From Candidatus Amarolinea dominans (GTDB taxonomy: Bacteria > Chloroflexota > Anaerolineae > SSC4 > Amarolineaceae): DNA of 64,000 nucleotides. Each line of letters begins with the position of its first letter. Within the stretch, counting starts at the first letter, position 1. Below are positions 33,153 to 43,469 of this stretch, one piece after another. The position numbers were made by a program, and so were the translations under genes. Below the pieces are notes generated by a model. That model searched no databases. It was not told the DNA's origin and was given only the letters and a program-made list of their open reading frames with translations. The stretch is taken from contig JADJYJ010000004.1 in the NCBI GenBank assembly GCA_016719785.1, positions 124,001 to 188,000 on the forward strand, written 5' to 3'.

Positions 33153-34097
33153 ATGCCACACCTTGCCTACATCTTCCCTGGTCAGGGATCACAGGCTGTC
33201 GGAATGGGGCAGGCTCTGGCCGCCGCCCATGCCGTAGCCGCCGCCACCTTCGCCGAAGCAGACGAGATTCTGGGTTTCGCCCTGTCGTCGCTCTGCTTCG
33301 ATGGCCCCGCTGAGGCGCTCAACCATACCATCAACACCCAACCGGCCCTACTGGTGACCAGTGTCGCCGCATGGCGCGCGGTCGCGGCTGCGCTCGGTCA
33401 GGCGCCGCCGGCCCGTTTCGTCGCCGGGCACAGCCTGGGCGAATACAGCGCGCTGGTGGCCGCGGACGTGCTCAGTTTTGCCGATGCCGTGTCCCTGGTG
33501 CGCCTGCGTGGCAAGCTGATGGACGCAGCCGATGAGACGGCCCCGGGCGGTATGGCCGCGATCATTGCCCTGGATGCCGACACGGTGGACGCCGTCTGCG
33601 CGGACGTGCGCGGGCAAACGGGCGGCGTGCTCCAGGTCGCCAACTACAACAGCCCCGGCCAGGTGGTCATCTCCGGCGACGAAGCCTCCCTGACGCTGGC
33701 CCTACAGATTGCCAGGACCTATGGCGCGCGCAAGACCATGCGCCTGCCCATCAGCATCGCCGCCCATTCGTCGCTGATGACGCCGGCCGCCGAGGAAATG
33801 GGCCGGGCGATCATGTCCACCCCCCTCAAGCCCCCGCGCGTGCCCGTGGTCAGCAATATCACCGCCCTGCCGTTGACCAGCGTGAATGAGATTCGCCGCG
33901 AGCTTGTGGGGCAACTGACGGCCGGTGTGCGCTGGGAGGATTCGGTGCGCATGATGGCCGCCGCAGGCGTTGACTTGTTCATCGAGATCGGCGCGGGCAA
34001 CGTGTTGACCGGGCTGGTGAAACGCATTGTCAAGGACGTGGGCACACTCAGTGTCAGCGATCCGGCAGGCATCGAGCAGATGCGCACACTCGTGTGA
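33153..34097 (+). CDS. fabD: Malonyl-CoA:ACP transacylase
   Basis: 314 residues. YIFPGQGSQAVGMGQAL at the start, the nucleophile Ser94 in AGHSLGEYSALVAA, and PISIAAHSSLM carrying the catalytic histidine region. EIGAGNVLTGLVKRI near the end is also typical. FabD loads malonate onto acyl carrier protein for fatty-acid elongation. fabG follows after 26 bases. No acpP or fabF is in the window, so the cluster is partial. Confidence 0.95.
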   Translation: MPHLAYIFPGQGSQAVGMGQALAAAHAVAAATFAEADEILGFALSSLCFDGPAEALNHTINTQPALLVTSVAAWRAVAAALGQAPPARFVAGHSLGEYSALVAADVLSFADAVSLVRLRGKLMDAADETAPGGMAAIIALDADTVDAVCADVRGQTGGVLQVANYNSPGQVVISGDEASLTLALQIARTYGARKTMRLPISIAAHSSLMTPAAEEMGRAIMSTPLKPPRVPVVSNITALPLTSVNEIRRELVGQLTAGVRWEDSVRMMAAAGVDLFIEIGAGNVLTGLVKRIVKDVGTLSVSDPAGIEQMRTLV

Positions 34098-34123
34098 ACT
34101 CATAACCAAAAGAAAGGCACGCT

Positions 34124-34873
34124 ATGAACTCGCTTGACGGTCAAGTTGCCATCGTGACCGGCGCCTCACGCGGTATTGGCGCGGCCGTGGCCCGGCTGTT
34201 GGCCGCGCGCGGCGCCAAAGTGGTCATCAACCACCGCGCCAGCGCCGACACAGCAGAAGCGCTGCAGGCTGAAATCAGTGCGGCCGGCGGCGAGGCCCTG
34301 GTGGTGCAGGCCGATGTGAGCAACACCACTGAAGCGGCCGCCCTGGTCAAGGCAACCATCGGCGCCTATGGCCGCGTCGACATCCTGGTGAACAACGCCG
34401 GCACGACGCGCGACAATCTGATCATGATGATGAAGGAAGCCGACTGGGACACGGTCATCACCACCAATCTGAAGAGCGCGTACAATTGCGCCAAAGCGGT
34501 GCTGCGCCCCATGCTGAAGCAGCGGTCCGGCCGCATCATCAACATCACCTCGGTGGTGGGCCTGGCCGGCGCCGCCGGTCAGACCAACTACGCCGCGTCG
34601 AAGGCAGGCATCATCGGTTTCACGAAGAGCCTGGCCAAGGAGGTGGGTTCGCGCAACGTCACGGTCAACGCCGTGGCGCCCGGCTTCATCCCCACCGCGC
34701 TCACCGACGTGCTGCCCGCAGAGGCGCGGCAGCAGACCATCGCCGCGACGCCGCTAGGACGCCTGGGCACCGCTGAAGACATCGCCGAAGCGGTGGCCTT
34801 TCTCGCCTCCAGCGGCGCCAGCTTCATCACCGGCCAGGTGCTCAGCGTGGATGGCGGCCTGGTCATGCAGTAG
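34124..34873 (+). CDS. fabG: 3-oxoacyl-ACP reductase
   Basis: 249 residues. TGASRGIGAAVARLLAARG is the NADPH loop, and NNAG follows at about 90-93. The catalytic residues Ser143, Tyr156 and Lys160 sit in INITSVVGLAGAAGQTNYAASK. The C-terminus ITGQVLSVDGGLVMQ is standard. It reduces 3-oxoacyl-ACP in fatty-acid synthesis; the fabD neighbour makes FabG the best name within the broad SDR family. AAAGAAAGG precedes the ATG. Confidence 0.93.
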   Translation: MNSLDGQVAIVTGASRGIGAAVARLLAARGAKVVINHRASADTAEALQAEISAAGGEALVVQADVSNTTEAAALVKATIGAYGRVDILVNNAGTTRDNLIMMMKEADWDTVITTNLKSAYNCAKAVLRPMLKQRSGRIINITSVVGLAGAAGQTNYAASKAGIIGFTKSLAKEVGSRNVTVNAVAPGFIPTALTDVLPAEARQQTIAATPLGRLGTAEDIAEAVAFLASSGASFITGQVLSVDGGLVMQ

Positions 34874-34919
34874 GGGTTTGCCCCAACGATGCTTGAGGCG
34901 GACGCGGAACAAGGTGCTT

Positions 34920-35369
34920 ATGAAACAAGAACCAGAACCCACTGAGATTGTCACCAGCGAATACGGCGCCAGCAACGACAGCGGACACCTGGGCCATGTG
35001 ACGATCGTACCCGCGGTGCTCCTGAGCATCGTGCGCCAAACGGTTCTCAGTCAACCGGGCGTGGTACGTCTGTCCAGCCGCAACATCGCCCGGCGTGCCG
35101 GCAGCGGAAAGACGCGCAGCGCCAGCGCCAAGGGCCTGCGCATCGAGATCGCCCAGGACCACAGCGTAGGCGTAGATGTGTACCTGGTGGTATCAGGCCA
35201 GACCAACATGCGCGAGCTGGCCGAAACCCTGCAGAGCGAGATCACGCGCGCACTGCAAACGATGGTGGATATGACCGCGCGCGAGGTCAACGTCCATATT
35301 GATGCTGTTGACCTGGGCAGCAGCGGCGCTCAAGAAACCGCCACAGAGCCTCGTACACACCGTCGCTGA
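34920..35369 (+). CDS. Asp23/Gls24-family protein (second copy)
   Basis: 149 residues from the ATG at 34920. HVTIVPAVLLSIVRQTVLSQPGVV, then YLVVSGQTNMRELAETLQSEI and MVDMTAREVNVHIDAVDL, follow the Asp23 domain order. It is more divergent than the copy at 25010, with a basic loop (RNIARRAGSGKTRSASAKG) in the middle. Asp23 genes directly before nusB are common, and nusB follows after 35 bases. Confidence 0.88.
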   Translation: MKQEPEPTEIVTSEYGASNDSGHLGHVTIVPAVLLSIVRQTVLSQPGVVRLSSRNIARRAGSGKTRSASAKGLRIEIAQDHSVGVDVYLVVSGQTNMRELAETLQSEITRALQTMVDMTAREVNVHIDAVDLGSSGAQETATEPRTHRR

Positions 35370-35404
35370 GGCGGCGGGTCAAGAACAACAGAGGAACTAA
35401 CAGC

Positions 35405-35842
35405 GTGAAAGCAGCCCGCCGGCAGGCCCGGACCATGGTGCTCCAGGCACTCTATGAAACGGACAGCGTCCATCACGACCCACAGCAAGTCATTGACAAC
35501 CGCCTGGCCGAGGAGCCGCCGGATGTCGAGAGAGAGTCGTTCACGCGACGCCTCTTCTTTGCCGTGCTGCAAAATCAGGTCAAACTGGATGCCATTATTC
35601 AACAGCACGCACCCGAATGGCCGTTAGACCAAGTGGCGGTCATTGACCGCAATCTCCTGCGCATGGCCCTGTGTGAAATGATGATCACCGGCGACGCGCC
35701 GGTCAAGGTCGTCATCAACGAGGCGATCGAATTAGCCAAAGATTTCGGCAGTGACAGCAGTTCACGCTTTATCAACGGTGTGCTCGGCAGCATCGTCAAC
35801 AAGGGCGTGGTCGTCGCTGAGCGCAAAGGCAAAAAACCCTGA
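35405..35842 (+). CDS. nusB: Transcription antitermination factor NusB
   Basis: 145 residues from a GTG start. ARRQARTMVLQALYETDSV opens the helical fold, and VAVIDRNLLRMALCEMMI, VVINEAIELAKDFGSDSSSRFINGVLGSI are the family signatures. NusB with NusE (S10) binds boxA in rRNA operons to prevent premature termination. Cotranscribed with the Asp23 gene and probably fabDG. Confidence 0.95.
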   Translation: MKAARRQARTMVLQALYETDSVHHDPQQVIDNRLAEEPPDVERESFTRRLFFAVLQNQVKLDAIIQQHAPEWPLDQVAVIDRNLLRMALCEMMITGDAPVKVVINEAIELAKDFGSDSSSRFINGVLGSIVNKGVVVAERKGKKP

Positions 35843-35926
35843 TATGACGTGAGTCGGCACGACCGTTGTCGAGAGATGCAAAGCAGCACCGACTCGGAAC
35901 CGTCCACCGGAAAGGACCAACATTCA

Positions 35927-37231
35927 ATGGCGAAGCAACGAGTTCTGATCATGGGCGCCGCTGGGCGCGACTTCCATAATTTCAATGTTTACTTTCGCGG
36001 GCGCGACGATTACGAAGTCGTCGCATTCACCGCCACGCAGATCCCCAATATCGAAGACCGCCGCTACCCTGCCGCGCTGGCCGGCCCGCTTTATCCCCAT
36101 GGCATCCCAATCTACCCTGAATCCGACCTGACCCCCCTGATTGCCCAGTTGGCGGTTGACCAGGTGATCTTTGCCTACAGCGACGTGGCGCACGCGTATG
36201 TGATGCACAAGGCGTCGCAGGTGCTGGCCGTCGGCGCCGATTTTCGCCTGCTGGGACCGCACGCCACCATGCTGACCGCACGCAAGCCGGTCATCGCCAT
36301 CGGCGCGGTGCGCACCGGGGCAGGCAAGAGCCAAACCACCCGCCGCGTGTGCGACATCCTGCGCAGCCAGGGCAAAAAAGTGGCGGCCGTGCGTCATCCC
36401 ATGCCGTATGGCGACCTGGTCAAACAGGCGTGTCAGCGTTTTGCCTCCTATCAGGACCTGGACGATCATCAGTGTACGATCGAGGAGCGTGAGGAGTACG
36501 AGCCGCACCTCGATCGCGGGGTTGTGGTCTACGCAGGCGTGGATTATGAGCGTATCCTGCGCGCGGCCGAAGAAGAGGCGGACGTGGTGGTGTGGGACGG
36601 CGGTAACAACGATTTTCCCTTCTACAAGCCGGACCTGTTCATTGTGGTGGCCGATCCGCACCGCGCCGGTCATGAGCTGGCCTATCACCCCGGCGAGGCG
36701 AATCTGCGCATGGCCGACGTGGTGGTGATCAACAAGGTTGACACGGCCGACCTGGACGCGATCAGCCGCGTGCGCGACAACGTGCGCAGCGTCAACCCGA
36801 AGGCGATCATGATCGAAGCGGCTTCACCGATTACGGTCAGCGATCCTGCGGCCATCCGCGGGCAGGCGGTGCTGGTGGTGGAAGATGGGCCAACGCTGAC
36901 GCATGGCGAGATGGCTTACGGCGCCGGGGTGGTGGCGGCGCGGCGCTTCGGCGCAGCCAAGATCATTGATCCGCGCCCCTATGCCGTGCGCACGATCGCC
37001 GATACCTACGCCAAATATCCGCGCACCGGCGCCGTGCTACCCGCCATGGGCTACGGCGATGCCCAGATCGCCGACCTGGAAGAGACGATCAACAATACCC
37101 CGTGCGACCTGGTCATTATCGCCACGCCCATTGACCTGAGCCGCGTGATGCGCATCAACCGCCCCACCCAGCGCGTGGGCTACGAACTGCAAGAGATCGG
37201 CAGCCCGACGCTGAACGACGTGCTGAAATAA
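35927..37231 (+). CDS. Cyclic 2,3-diphosphoglycerate synthetase-like GTPase
   Basis: 434 residues from the ATG at 35927. It opens with a Rossmann-like segment MAKQRVLIMGAAGRDFHNFNV (1-130). A P-loop-like TGAGKSQTTRRVCDILRSQG near 130-150 and NKVD at about 270 follow. DVVVWDGGNNDFPFYKPDLFIVVADPHRAGHE is the most diagnostic stretch. Family members in thermophilic archaea make the compatible solute cyclic 2,3-bisphosphoglycerate; in mesophilic bacteria similar genes are common and their reaction is unproven. The next genes are a hypothetical and an arginase. Confidence 0.75.
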   Translation: MAKQRVLIMGAAGRDFHNFNVYFRGRDDYEVVAFTATQIPNIEDRRYPAALAGPLYPHGIPIYPESDLTPLIAQLAVDQVIFAYSDVAHAYVMHKASQVLAVGADFRLLGPHATMLTARKPVIAIGAVRTGAGKSQTTRRVCDILRSQGKKVAAVRHPMPYGDLVKQACQRFASYQDLDDHQCTIEEREEYEPHLDRGVVVYAGVDYERILRAAEEEADVVVWDGGNNDFPFYKPDLFIVVADPHRAGHELAYHPGEANLRMADVVVINKVDTADLDAISRVRDNVRSVNPKAIMIEAASPITVSDPAAIRGQAVLVVEDGPTLTHGEMAYGAGVVAARRFGAAKIIDPRPYAVRTIADTYAKYPRTGAVLPAMGYGDAQIADLEETINNTPCDLVIIATPIDLSRVMRINRPTQRVGYELQEIGSPTLNDVLK

Positions 37232-37243
37232 GAGGGATACGTC

Positions 37244-37888
37244 ATGTCAACAGGTGACGAACTGGATGGGTTTGCCGAGATTCTGGCCGAGATCACGCGG
37301 CGCATCAGTGATTTGAACGAAGAAAGCTTGGTGCGCTTGTCCGAATTCGTCAGCTTCCTGAAATGGCAGGAGGAGCAGTGGCGTTCGCCGACGCTGGAGG
37401 AGCTGGACGGCAGCCAGCCGCAGGTAGTCTGGCGCTTCGACCTGGTGGAACAGTTCGCCAGCGCCCGCCAGGCCTCCACACAGGCTCCGGCCGGCATGGA
37501 GATCAAGATAGGGCCGGCCTCCAGCGGCGGCGAGCTGCGCCCGGCCATTTGGGAGCACCCGCCCGTGGCAGGCGCGGCCGTGGTCGAGTATCAGTTCACG
37601 GTACCCATGGCCGTGGAGCGGTTGCACTTCCGCGGCAGCGTCGGTGTGCGTGACGGCGCCTTGATTTCGGACAACAACCCGGTCGCTTTCCGGCTGGTCA
37701 TCAATGGGCACAAACTGTGGAGCACGCTCAAAGCGTCCTGCCGCTGGGATCCCGTGGAGGTCGTGCTGCCATCGCTGGCCGGCCGCGAGGTCACCGTGCA
37801 ACTGGTGACCGACGGCCTGGGCGATGCGCGTTGGAATTGGGCCGTGTGGGGCGATCCCCAGGTGGTGGGCTTTGCGTCAGCAACCTGA
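37244..37888 (+). CDS. Hypothetical protein with a beta-sandwich C-terminus
   Basis: 214 residues, unrecognised. The N-terminal third is helical and acidic (DELDGFAEILAEITRRISDL, then VRLSEFVSFLKWQEEQW). The remainder has alternating beta-strand pattern, with VEYQFTVPMAVERLHFRGSV, PVAFRLVINGHKLW and WNWAVWGDPQVV, reminiscent of NPCBM/jelly-roll modules that bind glycans. It has no signal peptide. It lies in a tight run between the cDPG-synthetase-like gene (12 bases) and arginase (19 bases). Confidence 0.75.
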   Translation: MSTGDELDGFAEILAEITRRISDLNEESLVRLSEFVSFLKWQEEQWRSPTLEELDGSQPQVVWRFDLVEQFASARQASTQAPAGMEIKIGPASSGGELRPAIWEHPPVAGAAVVEYQFTVPMAVERLHFRGSVGVRDGALISDNNPVAFRLVINGHKLWSTLKASCRWDPVEVVLPSLAGREVTVQLVTDGLGDARWNWAVWGDPQVVGFASAT

Positions 37889-37907
37889 GACTGCGGGGGG
37901 GCGCGGT

Positions 37908-38795
37908 GTGCGCATCATCGGCGTACCCATGGATTTGGGCCAGCAGCGCCGCGGGGTGGACATGGGGCCGAGCGCGCTGCGCTATGCCGGCATGCAGGCG
38001 CACCTGGAGCACCTGGGCTACGAGGTGACCGATGAGGGCAACATCAATGTGCCGGTGCCCGAAGCCTCCACCGAGACGATCACCGGCGTCAACGGCCTGC
38101 GCCATCTGCCGGCCATCGAGCAGGTGACGCAGGAGTTGTACACACGCGCGGCCGCCCTGGCGGCCGGGCCGGATACACCGATTTTCCTGGGCGGAGATCA
38201 TTCGATCGCCCTCGGAACCGTCGCCGGCACCGGCAGCGTGGGAACGATGGGCCTGCTCTGGATTGACGCACACGCCGATTTCAACACGCCGGAGACCACG
38301 CCCAGCGGCAATATCCACGGGATGCCGGTGGCCGCGCTCCTGGGCCGCGGCGCAGCCAGCCTGACCGAGATCGGGCGCCGCAGCCAACTCAAGCCAGCGC
38401 AGATCGTCATGATCGGCGTGCGTGACCTGGATCTCGAGGAGCGGCGGCAGCTCAAGCAGAGTGGCATCACGGTCTTCACGATGCGCGAGATTGACGAACA
38501 AGGCATGGCGCGCATCGCCCGCCGCGTGCTCGACCGCCTGGCCGCCTTCCCGCGCCTGCACATCAGCCTGGACATGGACGCGCTCGACCCGGACTTCGCG
38601 CCCGGCGTGGGGACCCCGGTGCCCGGCGGCCTCAGCTACCGCGAAGCCCACCTTCTGATGGAACTGCTCGCCGAGTCCGGCCGCGTGGCCGCCGTTGACG
38701 TGGTTGAAATCAACCCGATCCTGGATCACGGCAACAAGACCGCGGAACTGGCGGTGGAGTTGGTCTGTTCGTTATTGGGAAAGCGGATTTTGTGA
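37908..38795 (+). CDS. rocF: Arginase
   Basis: 295 residues from a GTG start preceded by a G-rich Shine-Dalgarno (GGGGGG). Manganese-binding motifs are complete: FLGGDHSIALG, LLWIDAHADFNTPETTPSGN and LHISLDMDALDPDFAPG. The NxxET-SGNIHGMP stretch is characteristic of arginase rather than agmatinase. It converts arginine to ornithine and urea. No ornithine pathway gene lies nearby. The position after a cDPG-synthetase-like gene is notable. Confidence 0.85.
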   Translation: MRIIGVPMDLGQQRRGVDMGPSALRYAGMQAHLEHLGYEVTDEGNINVPVPEASTETITGVNGLRHLPAIEQVTQELYTRAAALAAGPDTPIFLGGDHSIALGTVAGTGSVGTMGLLWIDAHADFNTPETTPSGNIHGMPVAALLGRGAASLTEIGRRSQLKPAQIVMIGVRDLDLEERRQLKQSGITVFTMREIDEQGMARIARRVLDRLAAFPRLHISLDMDALDPDFAPGVGTPVPGGLSYREAHLLMELLAESGRVAAVDVVEINPILDHGNKTAELAVELVCSLLGKRIL

Positions 38796-38807
38796 TCGGA
38801 GATCGGT

Positions 38808-40769
<1,962 letters not shown>

Positions 40770-40790
40770 AGGGTTCTTGGAGTCTGTACT

Positions 40791-41048
40791 ATGTACGCTG
40801 GAGTTGCCGAAGTTCATGCAACAAACGATTACAAACTGGTATTGACATTCGACAATAAGGAGCGCCGGTTGTTCGACATGACGCCGTACCTGGACGTTGG
40901 CCGGTTTGCGGAACTAAAGAACATCGAAATTTTCAAGCAGGTCAGTGTCTCTTTTGATACCGTAGAATGGGAAAATGGACTGGACTTGGATCCGGAATTC
41001 CTGTACACGCGTAGCGTTGGCTCGATAGCCGCCAAACCAAGGGCGTAA
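40791..41048 (+). CDS. DUF2442-family small protein
   Basis: 85 residues: VAEVHATNDYKLVLTFDNKE, FDMTPYLD and WENGLDLDPEFLY are the hallmark of DUF2442. These proteins are usually encoded beside DUF4160 and have been suggested to be toxin-antitoxin-like. The paired DUF4160 gene lies about 570 bases downstream, separated by a truncated BrnT remnant and a BrnA-like gene, so the pair appears split. Confidence 0.8.
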   Translation: MYAGVAEVHATNDYKLVLTFDNKERRLFDMTPYLDVGRFAELKNIEIFKQVSVSFDTVEWENGLDLDPEFLYTRSVGSIAAKPRA

Positions 41049-41081
41049 ACGGCAATAACCATAGTTGGCAGATATTCTCCT

Positions 41082-41258
41082 GTGCGGTATGATAACAGTA
41101 TCCATAGGTCAGGTGACGATGTCTATACCGCAGCGGGACAAACCGATGCGGGACGTTATCTAATCGTCTTCTTTGTTCACAAGCGATCTCATACAGCGCT
41201 AATCCTGAGCGCACGCGATATGGATCAGAAGGAGCGAAGATACCATGAACGAAAGTAA
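41082..41258 (+). pseudogene. BrnT-like toxin, C-terminal fragment
   Basis: The frame that continues after the DUF2442 stop reads DVYTAAGQTDAGRYLIVFFV then LILSARDMDQKERRYHERK, the C-terminal half of BrnT/DUF497 toxins including the ISARxMxxKERR motif. The N-terminal half with the FEWDxxK and KHGVSF motifs is absent, and no proper start is present (GTG 41082 is the best candidate). Its stop overlaps the start of the BrnA-like gene, the usual brnTA coupling. Confidence 0.7.
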
Positions 41259-41283
41259 AGCTACAGTACGACGCACAAGCATT
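41175..41283 (+). repeat. 109-bp direct repeat, left copy
   Basis: Matches 42226-42334 with about six mismatches. It covers the brnT tail and the first codons of brnA. The distance between copies is 1,051 bp. Confidence 0.88.
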
Positions 41284-41589
41284 TCCGAGGCCGAAACGCT
41301 AGAGGAGATTGCTGAGTTTTGGGATACGCACAGTCTAGCCGACTACTGGGACCAGACGCATGAGGTAGAGTTCACGGTGAGGGCGACGCGCCGGCCGCGC
41401 GTAACGTTGGATCCAGATCTCTTCTTTCGGATTGAAACCGAAGCGCGTAAACGTGCCCTCTTGCCAGAGGCGCTGGTCAACTTGTGGTTGGACGAGATTG
41501 CGCCTGTCGCGGGCCGTGACATTTTTCTTTCGCTAAAGACGTGCGGTGGTGTTCCCCATCGCATTGAATGGGCTCATAGCTGTGATTAG
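41245..41589 (+). CDS. BrnA-like / CopG antitoxin
   Basis: 114 residues. SISEAETLEEIAEFWDTHSLADYWDQTHEVEF is the CopG-antitoxin signature, followed by a ribbon-helix-helix VTLDPDLFFRIETEARKR and a neutralising-type tail. In BrnTA the antitoxin binds DNA and represses the operon. Here the toxin is only a C-terminal fragment, so the antitoxin may be an orphan. Its first 13 codons lie within a 109-bp direct repeat. Confidence 0.8.
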   Translation: MNESKATVRRTSISEAETLEEIAEFWDTHSLADYWDQTHEVEFTVRATRRPRVTLDPDLFFRIETEARKRALLPEALVNLWLDEIAPVAGRDIFLSLKTCGGVPHRIEWAHSCD

Positions 41590-41621
41590 TGTGGGTAAAA
41601 GTTCGATTCGAGGTGCGTCCC

Positions 41622-41861
41622 GTGCCTGTGATTTTTCGCTATAAGGGTTATGTTTTCTTCTTTGTGATGTTCGACCTGAATGAACCAATCCACGTCCATG
41701 TGCGCAATGGACGAAACGAGGCGAAATTCTGGATAGAACCTCTGGCGTTGGCCTGGAACCAAGGCTACCGAAAACACGAACTCAACGAAGTCGAACGGCT
41801 CGTTGAGGAAAAACGTTCCTTGATTGTGGCAACCTGGCAAAAAGAGCTGAACAAACGATGA
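41622..41861 (+). CDS. DUF4160-family small protein
   Basis: 79 residues from the GTG at 41622, chosen because GAGGTG lies just upstream and homologues begin MPVIFRYKGY. It then reads FFVMFDLNEPIHVHVRNG and EAKFWIEPLALAWNQGYRKHEL, the DUF4160 pattern. Family function unproven; genes often pair with DUF2442 as a possible toxin-antitoxin. The next gene overlaps it by four bases. Confidence 0.82.
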   Translation: MPVIFRYKGYVFFFVMFDLNEPIHVHVRNGRNEAKFWIEPLALAWNQGYRKHELNEVERLVEEKRSLIVATWQKELNKR

Positions 41862-42253
41862 ACACGATTCATATTAAGGCAGCAATTCATCATAACGGCG
41901 ACAACCAGACAGTTATTGCGCCTGTCTCGACGCCCGATCTAATCGAAGTCCGTCTGTTGGCTGAACGATTGCACGTCGAAGGGCAAGAATATAGGGGCAT
42001 GGCTTGGGGGTGGCCGGCTTATTATGACCCCGAATTAAGGGAGGAGGCCGCAGAATTTCAAATCCTGGATGAACAGGGAGAATATCGAACAGAGATTCGT
42101 CCGTTTTGGAGTCCGGCGAGCTTTACGATTGGTGAGAGCGGCGTCTGGTTCTACTCACTGCTGTGGGAGCTTGGCCGCGATAAACCTCCTGTTGAATTCC
42201 TGGATGATCAGGCGCTGGCAACATCGTTCACAAGCAAGCCCATACAGCGCTGA
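41858..42253 (+). CDS. Unrecognised small protein, 3' end supplied by a repeat
   Basis: 131 residues, starting four bases inside the DUF4160 gene. Predicted mixed alpha-beta, with no signal peptide or membrane segment (IRPFWSPASFTIGESGVWFY near the middle). It is not a DUF2442 protein. The last nine residues lie inside the right-hand 109-bp repeat, so the original C-terminus was probably replaced by the recombination that produced the repeat. Confidence 0.65.
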   Translation: MNTIHIKAAIHHNGDNQTVIAPVSTPDLIEVRLLAERLHVEGQEYRGMAWGWPAYYDPELREEAAEFQILDEQGEYRTEIRPFWSPASFTIGESGVWFYSLLWELGRDKPPVEFLDDQALATSFTSKPIQR

Positions 42254-42334
42254 TCCTGAGCGCACGCGATATGGATCAGAAGGAGCGAAGATACCATGAA
42301 CGAAAGTGAAGCTACAGTACGATGCACAAGCATT
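42226..42334 (+). repeat. 109-bp direct repeat, right copy
   Basis: Matches 41175-41283. It still encodes a brnT tail (LILSARDMDQKERRYHERK) and a brnA start (MNESEATVR), then the brnA frame ends after about 20 codons. Confidence 0.88.
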
Positions 42335-42345
42335 GCCACAAACGA

Positions 42346-42383
42346 GAAAAGTCCCGACTCCAGGCTAGGAGTCGGGACTTTTC
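42346..42383. terminator. Strong terminator hairpin closing the repeat-bounded island
   Basis: A perfect 16-bp stem GAAAAGTCCCGACTCC with a 6-base loop, rich in T on the exit side. It lies directly after the right repeat. A second, longer inverted repeat with CGCT tetranucleotides lies at about 42415-42470. Confidence 0.8.
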
Positions 42384-42473
42384 GTATGTTGGGCGCTGTG
42401 ACTGCTCAATGAGGCGCTGAGCCACTCGCTCGCTCGCTCGCTGCATCGCGACCGCAGCGGGCGACCGAGTGAA

Positions 42474-43241
42474 TCAGCGAACAATCCGCGGGAGAAAGAG
42501 ATGTTGGCTTGGGGTGCTGACGGTGGCGATGCGAGGCCCAAAAAGCACGGGGCCTTCAGCATAATTGAACTCCAGCCAGTAAACGTGGTTGCCGGGCGTT
42601 GCGGTCACATCATACCAGGAGTAGACGGTGAGAACACCGTGGGGCGCCAGCGGTTGGGCCGTCAACAGAACGAAGTCAGAGCCGTCGGGCGCGCTGCGGT
42701 AGATATTGAAGTTTTGCACTTCGTTCTCATTGCCCGTGCGCCACATGATCTCGACGAACGGGGCGCCAACCGTCACGCTGAAGCTGACGAGCGCCTGGGT
42801 GGTGGGCGTCACAAAACCAAAATCTACGACGGCCGTGGTCTGTGACTCGCGGATGCCGACCCAGCGCTGCTCCGGGGTGCTGGTCAGCAGAGTCGTGGTG
42901 CTCTGCGCTGACACCTGGTAGAGGCCTGGGAGCAGCCCGCCCGCCACATAGCGGCCCTGCTCATCGGTAGTCACCATGCCAGCCAGGGTGCCGTTGTTGT
43001 CGGTCAACGCAACGGTGACATGGGCCAGGGCTTGGGTTTCATCGCTGTTGCGCACACCGTCGCCGTTGTTGTCTACCCAGACGGTGCCCATGACCTGACC
43101 GCCGGTGGCAGCCGCCGCGGGAGTCGCCCAGGCCAGCGTCGCCACCAGCATGATGCCCAGGCTGGCGAGTGTGACCAACGCGGCCGCGACACGAACGATC
43201 CCCTGCTGCTGCCGATTCTGCGTGCAAATCATGTAATTCAC
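42474..43241 (-). CDS. Secreted protein with SdrD-like B domain and LPRI-type C-terminus
   Basis: 255 residues. A signal peptide (VRVAAALVTLASLGIMLVATLAWA, ending near residue 45) is followed by an SdrD B-like domain with VMGTVWVDNNGDGVRNSDE and VALTDNNGTLAGMVTTDEQG. A fibronectin-like segment with VEIMWRTGNENEVQNFNIYRS follows. It ends HLFLPRIVR, similar to the short C-terminal hydrophobic-plus-basic ends common on secreted Chloroflexota proteins; that resemblance is from memory. Likely surface or secreted; binding partner unknown. Confidence 0.75.
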   Translation of the reverse strand: MNYMICTQNRQQQGIVRVAAALVTLASLGIMLVATLAWATPAAAATGGQVMGTVWVDNNGDGVRNSDETQALAHVTVALTDNNGTLAGMVTTDEQGRYVAGGLLPGLYQVSAQSTTTLLTSTPEQRWVGIRESQTTAVVDFGFVTPTTQALVSFSVTVGAPFVEIMWRTGNENEVQNFNIYRSAPDGSDFVLLTAQPLAPHGVLTVYSWYDVTATPGNHVYWLEFNYAEGPVLFGPRIATVSTPSQHLFLPRIVR

Positions 43242-43469
43242 TCCCTCTTCTTCCCTGGTTCAAGTGACCGTTTCCGAATGCGGGAATGATAGCACAAGTT
43301 TTGCCAGATGTGCTTTACAACTACCTTACAGAAACCGCCGCGGCCTTTCCTGGTAAAGCCACAGCAGCGTGGACGCGATTCATCTCAACGCAGGGACGCC
43401 AGGGCGCAAGGGTGCTTCAAGGTGGCGCTTGCGTCTTTGACGTCTTTCGTGTTGGTCATCAGCCGCTGC

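Noticed and set aside
40770..42400. A complete, active BrnTA system
   Set aside because: The toxin lacks its N-terminal half, so activity is unlikely.
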